Assembly: GCF_000720725.1 (NCBI RefSeq)
Contig: NZ_JOCQ01000046.1
Span: 1-64,000 of the forward strand
Reading direction: 5' to 3'
Length of the DNA stretch: 64,000 nt
DNA from: Streptomyces rimosus subsp. rimosus
Lineage (GTDB): Bacteria > Actinomycetota > Actinomycetes > Streptomycetales > Streptomycetaceae
Position numbers and translations under genes: made by a program. A model generated the notes under the pieces. It was not told the DNA's origin, searched no databases, and worked only from the letters and a program-made list of their open reading frames with translations. Positions 41,583 through 49,532 of the stretch are shown here, piece after piece. How positions within the stretch are numbered: position 1 is the stretch's first letter; each line of letters opens with the position of its first letter.

Positions 41583-41971
41583 ACCGCCCCACGCCGTCTC
41601 CCCTCGCCTTCCTCTACGACCGCAACGCCACCCGCTCCCACGCCATCCTCGACATGCGCCTCGACGGCTGCCGCACCTATGCCGCCCGACGCGGCTGGCA
41701 GGTCGCCGGCCAATGGGTCGATCGTGGCGACGATGCCATCAACGCGGTCCGCCCCCGGTTCGGCGCTCTCCTGGAGCTCATGAACCGGGAGGTGCGCATC
41801 CGGCCGGTGATCTGTCTGGTGCATTCCTGGGGCCGGCTCGCCCATGACAGCGCCCTGCGAAGCGCGCTCCAGCAGCGGGTGGCGCAGGCCGGCGGCCACT
41901 GCGCGACCACCTTCGACGAGTCGGACGACCGGACTCGTCCCGCCCTCGTCGGGCGCGATACCGGTCACTGA
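41579..41971 (+). CDS. Resolvase-like N-terminal domain protein lacking the catalytic serine
   Basis: 130 residues. The order of features follows the serine-recombinase catalytic domain: a first strand FLYDRNAT, a helix with MRLDGCRTYAARRGWQVAGQWVDRGDD, then AVRPRFGALLEL and VICLVHSWGRLAHD. In active enzymes the first strand ends in RVSx with the nucleophilic Ser and the later motif is DRLxR; here these are DRNAT and WGRLA, so recombination is unlikely. There is no DNA-binding domain. Coupled by ATGA to the 77-residue ORF. It may be an exapted regulator or a decaying fragment of an integrative element. Confidence 0.65.
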   Translation: MNRPTPSPLAFLYDRNATRSHAILDMRLDGCRTYAARRGWQVAGQWVDRGDDAINAVRPRFGALLELMNREVRIRPVICLVHSWGRLAHDSALRSALQQRVAQAGGHCATTFDESDDRTRPALVGRDTGH

Positions 41972-42049
41972 TCTCCGTACCACCTGCCCGTGGAGGCAGG
42001 CGGCGCGGGCGCGGGGCGAGGCCATGACCACGGGAGCCTGAGCCCCGCG

Positions 42050-42084
42050 GCGGCTGCCCGGGAAATCTCCTACCGGGCAGCCGC
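42050..42084 (+). terminator. Hairpin terminator after the resolvase-like ORF
   Basis: Perfect 12-bp stem GCGGCTGCCCGG (42050-42061) with CCGGGCAGCCGC (42073-42084), loop of 11 bases. Confidence 0.65.
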
Positions 42085-42201
42085 GTACAACACATATCGG
42101 CCCTCACCCAGGGTCTGGCCCCCGTCGGGCGCCACCGGCATCGTGGACAGTGGCGGCACGCCTCCGCGTACCGCCGTACGGTGACTCACCTGGGGAGCGC
42201 C

Positions 42202-43377
42202 ATGACCAACGCCCTGATCATCGGTGGTGGGATCGCGGGAGCGGTGACCGCGATGGCTCTGCAGAAGGCGGGCATCGACGCGGAGGTCTTCGAGGCGTAC
42301 GAGACCGGCGCCGACGACGTGGGGGCCTTCCTCGTCGTGTTCGCCAACGGGCTGGAGGCGCTGCGTGTCATCGGCGCGCACGGCCCGGTCGTGGCCAACT
42401 CCTTCCCCGCCGAGCGGGTGGAGTTCCTCAGCAGCACAGGCAAGCGGCTCGGTGAGCGCGCCCTCGCGGGTACGGCCGACGAGACGGCGATGGGCCCGCG
42501 TACGCTCACCCGCGCCACCCTCTACCGGGTGCTGCACGAGGAGGCGCGCCGGCGCGGAATTCCGGTACGGCACGGGAAACGGCTCGTCGCCGCCGAGACC
42601 GTCAGCGACCGCCGGGTGGTGGCCTCGTTCTCCGACGGCAGCCGCGCCGAGGGCGACTTCGTGATCGGCGCGGACGGCATCCACTCGGTCGTCCGCAAGC
42701 TGATCGACCCGGCGGCGCCCCGCCCCCGCTACACCGGCCAGAACACCGTCTGCGGCTACACCCGCGACATCAAACCGCCGTCCGCGCCCGACACCTACAC
42801 CATGATCTATGGCCGGCGGGCCTTCTTCGGCTGTACGGCGGCGCCGGACGGCGAGGTGTGGTGGTTCACCAACGCGCCGGGCCCCGAGCGGTCGCGGCAG
42901 GACCTGGCCGCCGTCACGCCCGACCAGTGGCGGCACCGCGCCGCCACACTCCTCGACGGCGACCACACCCCGGCCGCCGCCGTCGTACGCGCCACCGGCG
43001 AGCACATCGTCGCCTCGCACGCCTACGACCTGGCCGTCACCCCGCAGTGGTACTCCGACACCATGGTGATCATCGGCGACGCGGCCCACGCGGCCGCGCC
43101 CAACGCCGCACAAGGCGCCTCGATGGCCATCGAGGACGCCATAACCCTGGCCAAGTGCCTGCGCGACCAGCACGAACCCCGCCGGGCCTTCACCGCGTAC
43201 GAGGAACTCCGCCGCACCCGCGTGGAGCGGGTCGTGGCCCACAGCGCACGGATGGCCCGCCGGTCGGCGCCGGGGACGGTACGGCGGCTGGTGCGCGATG
43301 TGATGCTGCCGCGCAGTATCGAACGTGGGGGAGACGGGGCGGATGAGTGGCTGACCGGTTATCGCGTGGAGTGGTGA
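42202..43377 (+). CDS. FAD-dependent aromatic-type monooxygenase
   Basis: About 391 residues of the PHBH/group A flavin monooxygenase family. Motifs: LIIGGGIAGAVTAMALQKAGID (FAD ADP-binding), the DG motif FVIGADGIHSVVRKLI near residue 160, and MVIIGDAAHAAAPNAAQGASMAIEDA near residues 285-310. Such enzymes hydroxylate aromatic or polyketide substrates using NAD(P)H and O2. ATG 42202 is preferred because GGGGAG lies nine bases upstream; an earlier GTG at 42181 is possible. It stands alone; no regulator or partner pathway is adjacent. Confidence 0.92.
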   Translation: MTNALIIGGGIAGAVTAMALQKAGIDAEVFEAYETGADDVGAFLVVFANGLEALRVIGAHGPVVANSFPAERVEFLSSTGKRLGERALAGTADETAMGPRTLTRATLYRVLHEEARRRGIPVRHGKRLVAAETVSDRRVVASFSDGSRAEGDFVIGADGIHSVVRKLIDPAAPRPRYTGQNTVCGYTRDIKPPSAPDTYTMIYGRRAFFGCTAAPDGEVWWFTNAPGPERSRQDLAAVTPDQWRHRAATLLDGDHTPAAAVVRATGEHIVASHAYDLAVTPQWYSDTMVIIGDAAHAAAPNAAQGASMAIEDAITLAKCLRDQHEPRRAFTAYEELRRTRVERVVAHSARMARRSAPGTVRRLVRDVMLPRSIERGGDGADEWLTGYRVEW

Positions 43378-43540
43378 GAACGTTCGTACCGCGGCAACGG
43401 AAGCGGACGGAACATACGGATGGAACAGAGCGAACAGGCCGGGCAGACCGAACGGATCGACACGCAGGCTGGGCAGTGGCGTCGGTCGAGGCGGTTCAGG
43501 GGCGCAAGGTTGCGCTGCCGGCACTGAAGGTCCGGGGGCC

Positions 43541-43768
43541 GTGGAGGACAAGGCCGGTGACTTCGCGGATACGGTCGCGACCTACGGCTCGGCGATCCTA
43601 GACCGATCCCGGTCCTACGGATATTCCGGGTGAACTCTCCGCCTTCCCCAAGGCGCGAAAGGCCAAGCCGAAGACGCCCGTCCAGGGCGGTGGAGGCCTA
43701 AGGGGTGGAAGGGCCCGGAGGGGCTCATCTACGAATGGGGCCTCCAGCATGGCAAGGTGGAGAAGTGA
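43541..43768 (+). pseudogene. Frameshifted remnant of a colicin-E3-like (Cytotoxic domain) toxin
   Basis: Three frame segments together read like the C-terminal end of polymorphic toxins with the colicin E3 16S-rRNase domain. Frame A 43541-43633: VEDKAGDFADTVATYGSAIL... ending SYGYS-stop. Frame B from 43626: PGELSAFPKARKAKPKTPVQ, then GGGG. Frame C 43697-43768: PKGWKGPEGLIYEWGLQHGK, then VEK-stop. Colicin E3 has the same order, with KTPKQNGGG, a Trp-Lys rich stretch and KIYEWDSQHGELE. The usual Asp-Ser before QHG is Gly-Leu here. Two frameshifts and loss of the N-terminal delivery part make it inactive. Its last TGA overlaps the next gene (GTGA). Confidence 0.6.
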
Positions 43769-43995
43769 AGATCATCGTTACTGAATGCCGGAAGGACTCC
43801 GATTTCCCGGAGCGGCAGATGGATGTTACGCATATCGGCCTGTCGGCTGCCGCCGATCTGGTGGGTGTCCCGGGCGAAAGGTTCGTTCACGTGTATCCCT
43901 TGAACGAGAAGCAGCTGGATTCTCTGAGGAGGCTCACAGGAGAGACATTCGATCCGGACGGCTACGAGTATTTCATCGAAGCCGTAGCGGGCTAG
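43765..43995 (+). CDS. Putative immunity protein (DUF7683-like)
   Basis: 76 residues from GTG 43765: VKIIVTECRKDSDFPERQMD... ending YEYFIEAVAG. The C-terminal half (FVHVYPLNEKQLDSLRRLTG followed by FDPDGYEYFIEA) follows the pattern of a small DUF7683-type immunity family with a YPVTxEQ...YDYFLEA ending. It overlaps the toxin remnant's stop by four bases, exactly as a toxin-immunity pair would. Lower G+C than neighbours. Family name is a tentative recollection; the immunity role is inferred from position. Confidence 0.6.
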   Translation: MKIIVTECRKDSDFPERQMDVTHIGLSAAADLVGVPGERFVHVYPLNEKQLDSLRRLTGETFDPDGYEYFIEAVAG

Positions 43996-44023
43996 AATCG
44001 GCCGGTTGCCCGTGCAGGTCTGT

Positions 44024-44062
44024 CCGAGTCGGGTTCCGGCATCAGGCCGGAGCCCGACTCGG
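44024..44062 (+). terminator. Long hairpin terminator after the immunity-type gene
   Basis: CCGAGTCGGG (44024-44033) pairs with CCCGACTCGG (44053-44062), with an inner CCGGC/GCCGG stem. Two mismatched bases separate the two stems on each side. Confidence 0.75.
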
Positions 44063-44138
44063 CGCTTCACTGTCTCCTGGCGTGGGGGCAGGGCGGCCGG
44101 GCCGGGACCCGACTCCCGATGCAAGGAAGAGGACAGCA

Positions 44139-44453
44139 ATGACCGAGCACTGCTGCGCGATGATGAGGAGCCAGGTCAACTGGTCCTGCGATGAACACTC
44201 CTCCGCCTTCGATTGCCCGGATGCGCTGGTCCTGTTCATCCCCAAGTTCCAGGAATACGGGTTGATCATCCATGATGGCGGCAGCGCCAAGGTCAGGATC
44301 GGGTTTTGCCCGTGGTGCGGGCGGCGGCTTCCCGCATCGCGGCGCGACGACTGGTTCGCCGAACTGGAAAGCCGTGGGATCGATCCGGACGAGGATGAGA
44401 TTCCCGCGGAGTTCCAGGACGACCGGTGGATCGGACTGGCGCGTCGGGCATGA
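44139..44453 (+). CDS. DUF6980 family protein
   Basis: 104 residues. Distinctive Cys/His pattern: HCCAMM at the start, WSCDEHSSAFDCPDAL, and FCPWCGRRLP, giving seven Cys that probably bind zinc; YGLIIHDGG is the other conserved block. DUF6980 proteins often lie beside polymorphic toxin cassettes and are thought to be immunity-type or accessory proteins, which matches the toxin relic and immunity gene just upstream. ATG 44139 follows AAGGAAGAGG. Confidence 0.75.
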   Translation: MTEHCCAMMRSQVNWSCDEHSSAFDCPDALVLFIPKFQEYGLIIHDGGSAKVRIGFCPWCGRRLPASRRDDWFAELESRGIDPDEDEIPAEFQDDRWIGLARRA

Positions 44454-44534
44454 CGTGAACGGCGACCCGGTGCAAGGGCTCCGCACACCATTCGGAAGAG
44501 GGCAGTAGAGGGCTGTGCCTTACAGTGCCGGGCG

Positions 44535-45050
44535 CTACCTTTCGTCGGCACCGCGAAGCTGCACCACCACCAACGCCACCCCCGCCAGCACCACATTCCG
44601 CGCCGCCGCATCCAACCCGTTCCAGCTCTTCGACTGCCACATCGCGAACCACTCCCCGCCGACCGCCATGAACCCGGCGCCGAAAAGCAGCAGCACCATC
44701 AGCAGGCCGATGGTGCTCAAGCGTCGTGGCCCCGCATATCCGGCGCCCCCGCGCACCTCCCGCGCCCACAGCACCGTCCCCCCGATCAGCAGCACCGCCG
44801 CCACCGTCTCCCACACAATGATCAGGACGTAGGCGATGTTCTGGAGGGTGGGCGATTCTATGGAGCGCCACATCAGGTCCGGGTCCTTGAACGTGGTGTC
44901 CATAGCCAGGACATGCTGCACGAACGCCTGGTTGGTGCCGAAGTCGGTGATGTTGCCGAACGCGACGAGTGCCATGTAGAGCGCTACCGTGCCGGTGAGC
45001 ACGGTAGCCGCGAGCGGCAGGGGTTGCAACGGTCGTCTGGTGGCGGGCAT
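44535..45050 (-). CDS. DUF2165 family small integral membrane protein
   Basis: About 171 residues from ATG 45050, which has GGGAG at good spacing; ATG 45092 would add 14 residues. Four hydrophobic helices: LAATVLTGTVALYMALVAFG, IAYVLIIVWETVAAVLLIGG, IGLLMVLLLFGAGFMAVGG and ARNVVLAGVALVVVQL. Conserved loop FGNITDFGTNQAFVQHVLAM and MDTTFKDPDLMWRSI are family hallmarks. Function unknown; located in the cytoplasmic membrane. Confidence 0.85.
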   Translation of the reverse strand: MPATRRPLQPLPLAATVLTGTVALYMALVAFGNITDFGTNQAFVQHVLAMDTTFKDPDLMWRSIESPTLQNIAYVLIIVWETVAAVLLIGGTVLWAREVRGGAGYAGPRRLSTIGLLMVLLLFGAGFMAVGGEWFAMWQSKSWNGLDAAARNVVLAGVALVVVQLRGADER

Positions 45051-45128
45051 TTCCGGTCTCCCTGGCCTGCGGTGGAGTGGTGTCGCAGGCACTTTACGAG
45101 GGTTACGAGGGCCGTCAACCGCCCGCCC

Positions 45129-47135
45129 CTAAGCGGTGGCCACCAGTACCGTACGAGCCGGCACCGTGCACACGTCCCCCGCCTTCAGCGTGGCCGACGC
45201 CGTCGGCGCGCCGTCCGCCGCCGTGGTGTCCAGCACCACCTCGTACACCGCACCGGACCGCCCCGGCACCGGGAAAGCCACCGCGTCCGCGCCGGAGTTG
45301 AGCAGTGCGAGGACGTCGGTGCCCGGTTCCAGGGTGTGGTTTCCGGCCAGCAGGAAGGCCAGGAAGCGGGTCGCCGGATCCTGCCAGCGGGACACACTCA
45401 TCGGGCGGCCGTCGCGGTCGTACCAGGCGATGTCGGGTGGGTCGCCGGAGCCGGTCAGGAAGGTGGTGCGCTGGAGTACCGGGTGTGCGCGCTGGAGGGC
45501 TACGGCTCGGCTCACGAAGTCGGTGAGGGGGGTGGGGGACGACCAGTCGTACCAACTCGTGCCGTTGTCCTGGCAGTACGCGTTGTTGTTGCCGCCTTGC
45601 GTACGGCCGAGTTCGTCGCCGCCGTACAGCATCGTACAGCCCTGGGACAGGAGCAGTGTGGCGAGGAGGTTGCGGCGCTGGCGTTCGCGGACGGAGACGA
45701 TGGCGGGGTCGGATGTGGGGCCCTCGACGCCGTAGTTGGCCGAGCGGTTGTCGTCCGTGCCGTCCCGGTTGTTCTCGCCGTTGGCCTCGTTGTGCTTGCG
45801 CGCGTACGTCACCAGGTCCGTCAGCGTCATGCCGTCGTGGCAGGTGACGAAGTTGATGGAGGCGTCGGGGCCGCGCCGTTCGGGGGCGTACAGGTCGGAG
45901 GATCCGGCGATCCGGCTCGCCAGGTCGGCGACGGCTGGGCGGCCCCGCCAGAAGTCGCGCACGGTGTCCCGGTAGCGGTCGTTCCACTCGTTCCAGCCGG
46001 GCGGGAAGCGGCCCACCTGGTAGCTGTCGGGCGCGCCCACGTCCCAGGGTTCGGCGATCAGTTTGACGCGGCTCACGACCGGGTCCTGGTAGAGCAGGTC
46101 GAAGAAGGCGGCGAGGCGGTCGACGTAGCCGTACTGGCGGGCCAGGGTCGCGGCGAGGTCGAAGCGGAAACCGTCCACGTGCATCTCGGTGACCCAGTAG
46201 CGCAGCGAGTCCATGATCAGTCGCAGTACCTCGGGGCGGCCGGCGTTGAGGGTGTTGCGGGTGCCGGTGGTGTCGAGGTAGCGGGACGGGTCGGCGGGGT
46301 CCAGCCGGTAGTAGATCTCGTTGGCCAGGCCGCGGAAGCACAGCGTCGGGTCGCCCGGCGGGCCCTCGGCGGTGTGGTTGTAGACGACGTCGAGGATGAC
46401 TTCGATGCCGGCGGAGTGGAGGGCCTTGACCATGTGCCGGAAATCGGTGATCTGGCCGCCCTCGTGGCCCGTCGAGCTGTACGCGGCGTGCGGCGCGAAG
46501 AAGCCGATGGTGGCGTAGCCCCAGTAGTTGGTCAGGTTGCGGTCGAGGAGAAACGGTTCGGAGAGGAATTGGTGTACAGGCATCAACTCGACCGCGGTGA
46601 CGCCCAGGCGCGTCAGGTGTCCGGTCATGGCGGGGTGTGCCAGGCCGGCGTAGGTGCCCCGTAGCGTCGGCGGGACGTCGGGGTGACGAGCCGTCAGGCC
46701 CTTGACGTGTGTCTCGTACAGGATCGTCCGCGACCAGGGGTGGCGCGGCGGCCGGTCGTCGCCCCAGTCGTACGCCGTGTCGGCGACCAGGGGCAGGAGG
46801 GTCCGGGGGCCCGTCGGCTTCAGGATCTTCGCGTACGGGTCGAGCAGCAGCCGGGACGGGTCGAAGCGCAGGCCCCGTTCGGGTGCGTACGGGCCGTGCG
46901 CGCGGTAGCCGTAGCCCTGGCCCGGCCGCACGTCCGGTACGTACGTGTGCCAGATGTCGCAGTCCACCGCCATCGGGACCCGCCGTTCACCGCCCGCGTC
47001 GAGCAGGCACAGCTCGACGGAGCCGCCGTACGCGCCCGCCGAGGAGTACACGGCGAAGGATGTGCCGGAGCCGTCCCAGTGGGCGCCGAGCCGGTACGGG
47101 TCGCCGGGCACGGGGTTCGCGCGGGGAGCGGCCAT
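45129..47135 (-). CDS. glgX: Glycogen debranching enzyme GlgX
   Basis: About 668 residues. N-terminal CBM48 E-set domain (LGAHWDGSGTSFAVYSSAG), then a GH13 barrel: DVVYNHTAEG, the nucleophile Asp in VDGFRFDLA, the acid/base Glu in LIAEPWD, and TCHDG. Includes the isoamylase-type FRGLANEIYYRLDPAD block. Cleaves alpha-1,6 branches of glycogen limit dextrins in the cytosol, releasing malto-oligosaccharides. Its ATG overlaps the stop of the upstream cupin gene (TGATG), so it is the last gene of an operon with a flavin dehydrogenase, an unusual setting because glgX normally sits with glgP, glgB or treZ/treY. Confidence 0.95.
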   Translation of the reverse strand: MAAPRANPVPGDPYRLGAHWDGSGTSFAVYSSAGAYGGSVELCLLDAGGERRVPMAVDCDIWHTYVPDVRPGQGYGYRAHGPYAPERGLRFDPSRLLLDPYAKILKPTGPRTLLPLVADTAYDWGDDRPPRHPWSRTILYETHVKGLTARHPDVPPTLRGTYAGLAHPAMTGHLTRLGVTAVELMPVHQFLSEPFLLDRNLTNYWGYATIGFFAPHAAYSSTGHEGGQITDFRHMVKALHSAGIEVILDVVYNHTAEGPPGDPTLCFRGLANEIYYRLDPADPSRYLDTTGTRNTLNAGRPEVLRLIMDSLRYWVTEMHVDGFRFDLAATLARQYGYVDRLAAFFDLLYQDPVVSRVKLIAEPWDVGAPDSYQVGRFPPGWNEWNDRYRDTVRDFWRGRPAVADLASRIAGSSDLYAPERRGPDASINFVTCHDGMTLTDLVTYARKHNEANGENNRDGTDDNRSANYGVEGPTSDPAIVSVRERQRRNLLATLLLSQGCTMLYGGDELGRTQGGNNNAYCQDNGTSWYDWSSPTPLTDFVSRAVALQRAHPVLQRTTFLTGSGDPPDIAWYDRDGRPMSVSRWQDPATRFLAFLLAGNHTLEPGTDVLALLNSGADAVAFPVPGRSGAVYEVVLDTTAADGAPTASATLKAGDVCTVPARTVLVATA

Positions 47136-48388
47136 CAGTCGTAACCGCCGAACATGAAGAGGGACGCCCGCTGGTCCGCCGGGTTCATCAGCCCGTGCAG
47201 GTTGCCGCCCTTGAGGAGGGCGAGGTGCCCGGCGGGCAGCCGGCGGACCTCGAAGGAGCGGACCCGGCTGCCGGAGTCGGCCCAGTCGCCGATCACCATC
47301 AGCCCGTCGCCCTCCAGCATCAGGAAGACCTCCTGGTTGTCCCGGTGCCGGTGCAGGCCGATGCCGCAGGCCGGGTCCAGGACGTGCAGGTCCATGTACG
47401 TGACGGCGAGGAAGGGCTCCACGTCGCCGCTCGCGTGGCCCTTGCGGCCGAACGCGTCGAGGTTGTACGGCTCCAGGGTGCGCCGCAGGTCGTCGCTGCC
47501 CGCCCAGCGGCCGTACTCGCTGAAGAGCGTGCGGTATTCGAGGAAGCCGACGCCGCCGTGCGGGTTGGCGCTGGTGCCGACACCGAGGTAGTTGTCCCAG
47601 CCGCGGATCCTCATCTCGAAGCCCAGGCGTACGGATCCGGAGGGCGGGTCGGCCGAGCCGGCGCCGTCGGGGCTCGCGGTCCAGCGCAGGTCGATGTAGC
47701 AGGGGAGTACGGGGTGCATGGCGTGCCGCGGGGCGACCAGGCGCAGGTCCTGGTTGGTCATCTGGTCGCGGTGGAAGTCCTGGCCCAGGCCGGTGACGAT
47801 GTCCGGGCGGGGTTGGAGCAGCCCGGCGTCCAGGGCCGACCGGCCACGTGGGCCCAGCAGGTCGCGGAGGCCGTCGCCGACCCGGCCCCACAGTTCGATG
47901 GTGTAGAAGTCGGTTTCCTCGTCGTACGGCACACGGACCGGTAGCGGGCGGCTGCCCTGGACGGAGAGCACGCAGCCGATGGCGTCGCCGAGCCGGCCCG
48001 CCTCGCGCCACAGCGCCGAGTCCGGGCCGCCCCGGTAGGACAGCTGGAGGAACGGGCCGCGCCAGTCGCCGATCTCGGCCCAGCCGCGTACCGCCCGGGT
48101 GTCGGCCAGGGTGAAGTCGCGGACGTTCTGCTTCTGGAAGTCGTTCTTGTTGTCCTGCTGCTCCGGGGCGAGCTGGTCCTGGTCGGGCGAGGTGGGCCCG
48201 TACAGCTGGAGCGTGCGCAGCGGGAACAGGTGCTGGAGCGAGGCGGGTTCGTAGTGCTCGCGCTCGGCGGCGAACCGGGTGCGCTCGACCAGGCCCAGCA
48301 GCTTCAGCAGCGGGTTGGCCTCCGCGTAGTCCGGGGGCTTGACCGGGTCGACGCGGAAGACCGAGTCGGTGTGCACGATCTTGGGCAT
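47135..48388 (-). CDS. Cupin-domain protein of unknown function (second of pair)
   Basis: 417 residues. The N-terminal 250 residues are not recognised. The C-terminal domain is a cupin: GIGLHRHRDNQEVFLMLEG is motif 1 with His and Glu metal ligands, and HLALLKGGNLHGLMNPAD is motif 2. A strand-rich middle section (PVRVPYDEETDFYTIELWG and FHRDQMTNQDLRLVAPRHA) may be a second barrel. It lies 13 bases after the first cupin gene and overlaps glgX. Cupins bind small sugars or act as isomerases/dioxygenases; here a sugar-related role is inferred only from context. Confidence 0.8.
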   Translation of the reverse strand: MPKIVHTDSVFRVDPVKPPDYAEANPLLKLLGLVERTRFAAEREHYEPASLQHLFPLRTLQLYGPTSPDQDQLAPEQQDNKNDFQKQNVRDFTLADTRAVRGWAEIGDWRGPFLQLSYRGGPDSALWREAGRLGDAIGCVLSVQGSRPLPVRVPYDEETDFYTIELWGRVGDGLRDLLGPRGRSALDAGLLQPRPDIVTGLGQDFHRDQMTNQDLRLVAPRHAMHPVLPCYIDLRWTASPDGAGSADPPSGSVRLGFEMRIRGWDNYLGVGTSANPHGGVGFLEYRTLFSEYGRWAGSDDLRRTLEPYNLDAFGRKGHASGDVEPFLAVTYMDLHVLDPACGIGLHRHRDNQEVFLMLEGDGLMVIGDWADSGSRVRSFEVRRLPAGHLALLKGGNLHGLMNPADQRASLFMFGGYD

Positions 48389-48400
48389 CGCGGGACCGCC

Positions 48401-49531
48401 TCAGGTGGTGTGGTAGAGGAACGCGACGAACTTCAGCGGCTCGGTACCGGGGTTGCGGATGCCGTGCACGCCGCCGCTCTTGGTGTAGAGGACGCTGCCC
48501 GGCTTGACCGGCAGCTCCCGGCACTTGACCGGGCCGACGCCGAAGACCGGCCGCTCGACCAGCGGATAGGCGGCGGTCGTCGGGTCGTCGCCGTCGCTCA
48601 TGTACGCGGTGCCGGTGCCGGAGACGACGTAGTACAGCTCCTCCGAGCCGATGTGCCGGTGGGTGCCCTCCACCGCGCCGGGCGGCACCGTCACCTCGTG
48701 GAAGAACACCAGGTCGCTGCCGAGTTCGCGCTGGAACAGCCAGCGCATCTGCACGATGTTGTCCTCCCGGCGCTCCGGATTGCCCTCGTCGGTCATGGCG
48801 TTGCGGTAGTTGACCGGCTGGATCTGCGACGCGTCGGGGATGAAGAAGCCGCGCCGGAAGTCGAGCAGGTAGTTGCTGTCCGCGACGGTGTTGCGGGGGT
48901 CGCTGGGCTCCTGGGTGCGTGGTTCCTGGTGGGAACGGAGGTAGGCGTTGTCCCACTGCGGGTTGCCCAGCCGCTGGCCCGTCGGGTACAGCACGCCGTC
49001 CTCGCGGAACGCCATCGCCACCTCGGTCACCGAGCCGAGCAGCGGGGACAGCTGCGGCACCCGGGTGATGGGCGCGTTGCGGCCCATCAGCGGCAGCACC
49101 CGGTGGTCGTGGGCGGTGCCGTCCGGCGGCTCCAGCGTTTCCCAGATCTCCGCCGCGTACGCGCCGATCACCGGGTCCCAGTGCAGGGTGACGATGGCCT
49201 CGGCGGAGTCCGCGGGGTCCTCGCCGGTGACCTTCAGCCACGCCTTCGTCCGCGGCCCCAGGCGCCGGTTGAACTCCCTGGCCTGCTCCACGAGGCGGAT
49301 GCCGGAATACTCGATGCGCAGCATCGGGCAGAGTTTGGTGCCGCCGAGGAAGACGTCGCCCTTGATGGCGGTGCCGTCGGCGGAACCGCGTACCTCGGCG
49401 ACGTAGTAGCGGTAGCGCGAGGAGCGGGTCGCGTTGAGGTAGCGGGCGTGGTAGATGCGGTCGGGGTAGAAGACGACGCGGAAGATCTCGTTCTCGGGGT
49501 GGGTGAAGACCTCGTCGAAGCGGCTGTCCAT
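48401..49531 (-). CDS. Cupin-domain protein of unknown function (first of pair)
   Basis: 376 residues. The C-terminal cupin is clear: EGTHRHIGSEELYYVVSGTGTAY carries three metal ligands, and YTKSGGVHGIRNPGTEPLKFVAF the last His. Residues 1-220 (DSRFDEVFTHPENEIFRVVFYPDRIYHARYL...) are rich in beta segments and not recognised, except for PQLSPLLGSVTEVAMAF. One base separates it from the GMC gene stop, so translation is coupled. The second cupin gene follows by 13 bases. Not a signal-peptide protein. May be an isomerase or lactonase-like step after sugar oxidation, but this is conjecture. Confidence 0.8.
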   Translation of the reverse strand: MDSRFDEVFTHPENEIFRVVFYPDRIYHARYLNATRSSRYRYYVAEVRGSADGTAIKGDVFLGGTKLCPMLRIEYSGIRLVEQAREFNRRLGPRTKAWLKVTGEDPADSAEAIVTLHWDPVIGAYAAEIWETLEPPDGTAHDHRVLPLMGRNAPITRVPQLSPLLGSVTEVAMAFREDGVLYPTGQRLGNPQWDNAYLRSHQEPRTQEPSDPRNTVADSNYLLDFRRGFFIPDASQIQPVNYRNAMTDEGNPERREDNIVQMRWLFQRELGSDLVFFHEVTVPPGAVEGTHRHIGSEELYYVVSGTGTAYMSDGDDPTTAAYPLVERPVFGVGPVKCRELPVKPGSVLYTKSGGVHGIRNPGTEPLKFVAFLYHTT

Positions 49532-49532
49532 G

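Noticed and set aside
39494..44453. Prophage or integrative element
   Set aside because: Despite lower G+C and a resolvase-like fragment, no integrase, attachment repeats, structural or replication genes are present, so only an accessory patch is supported.
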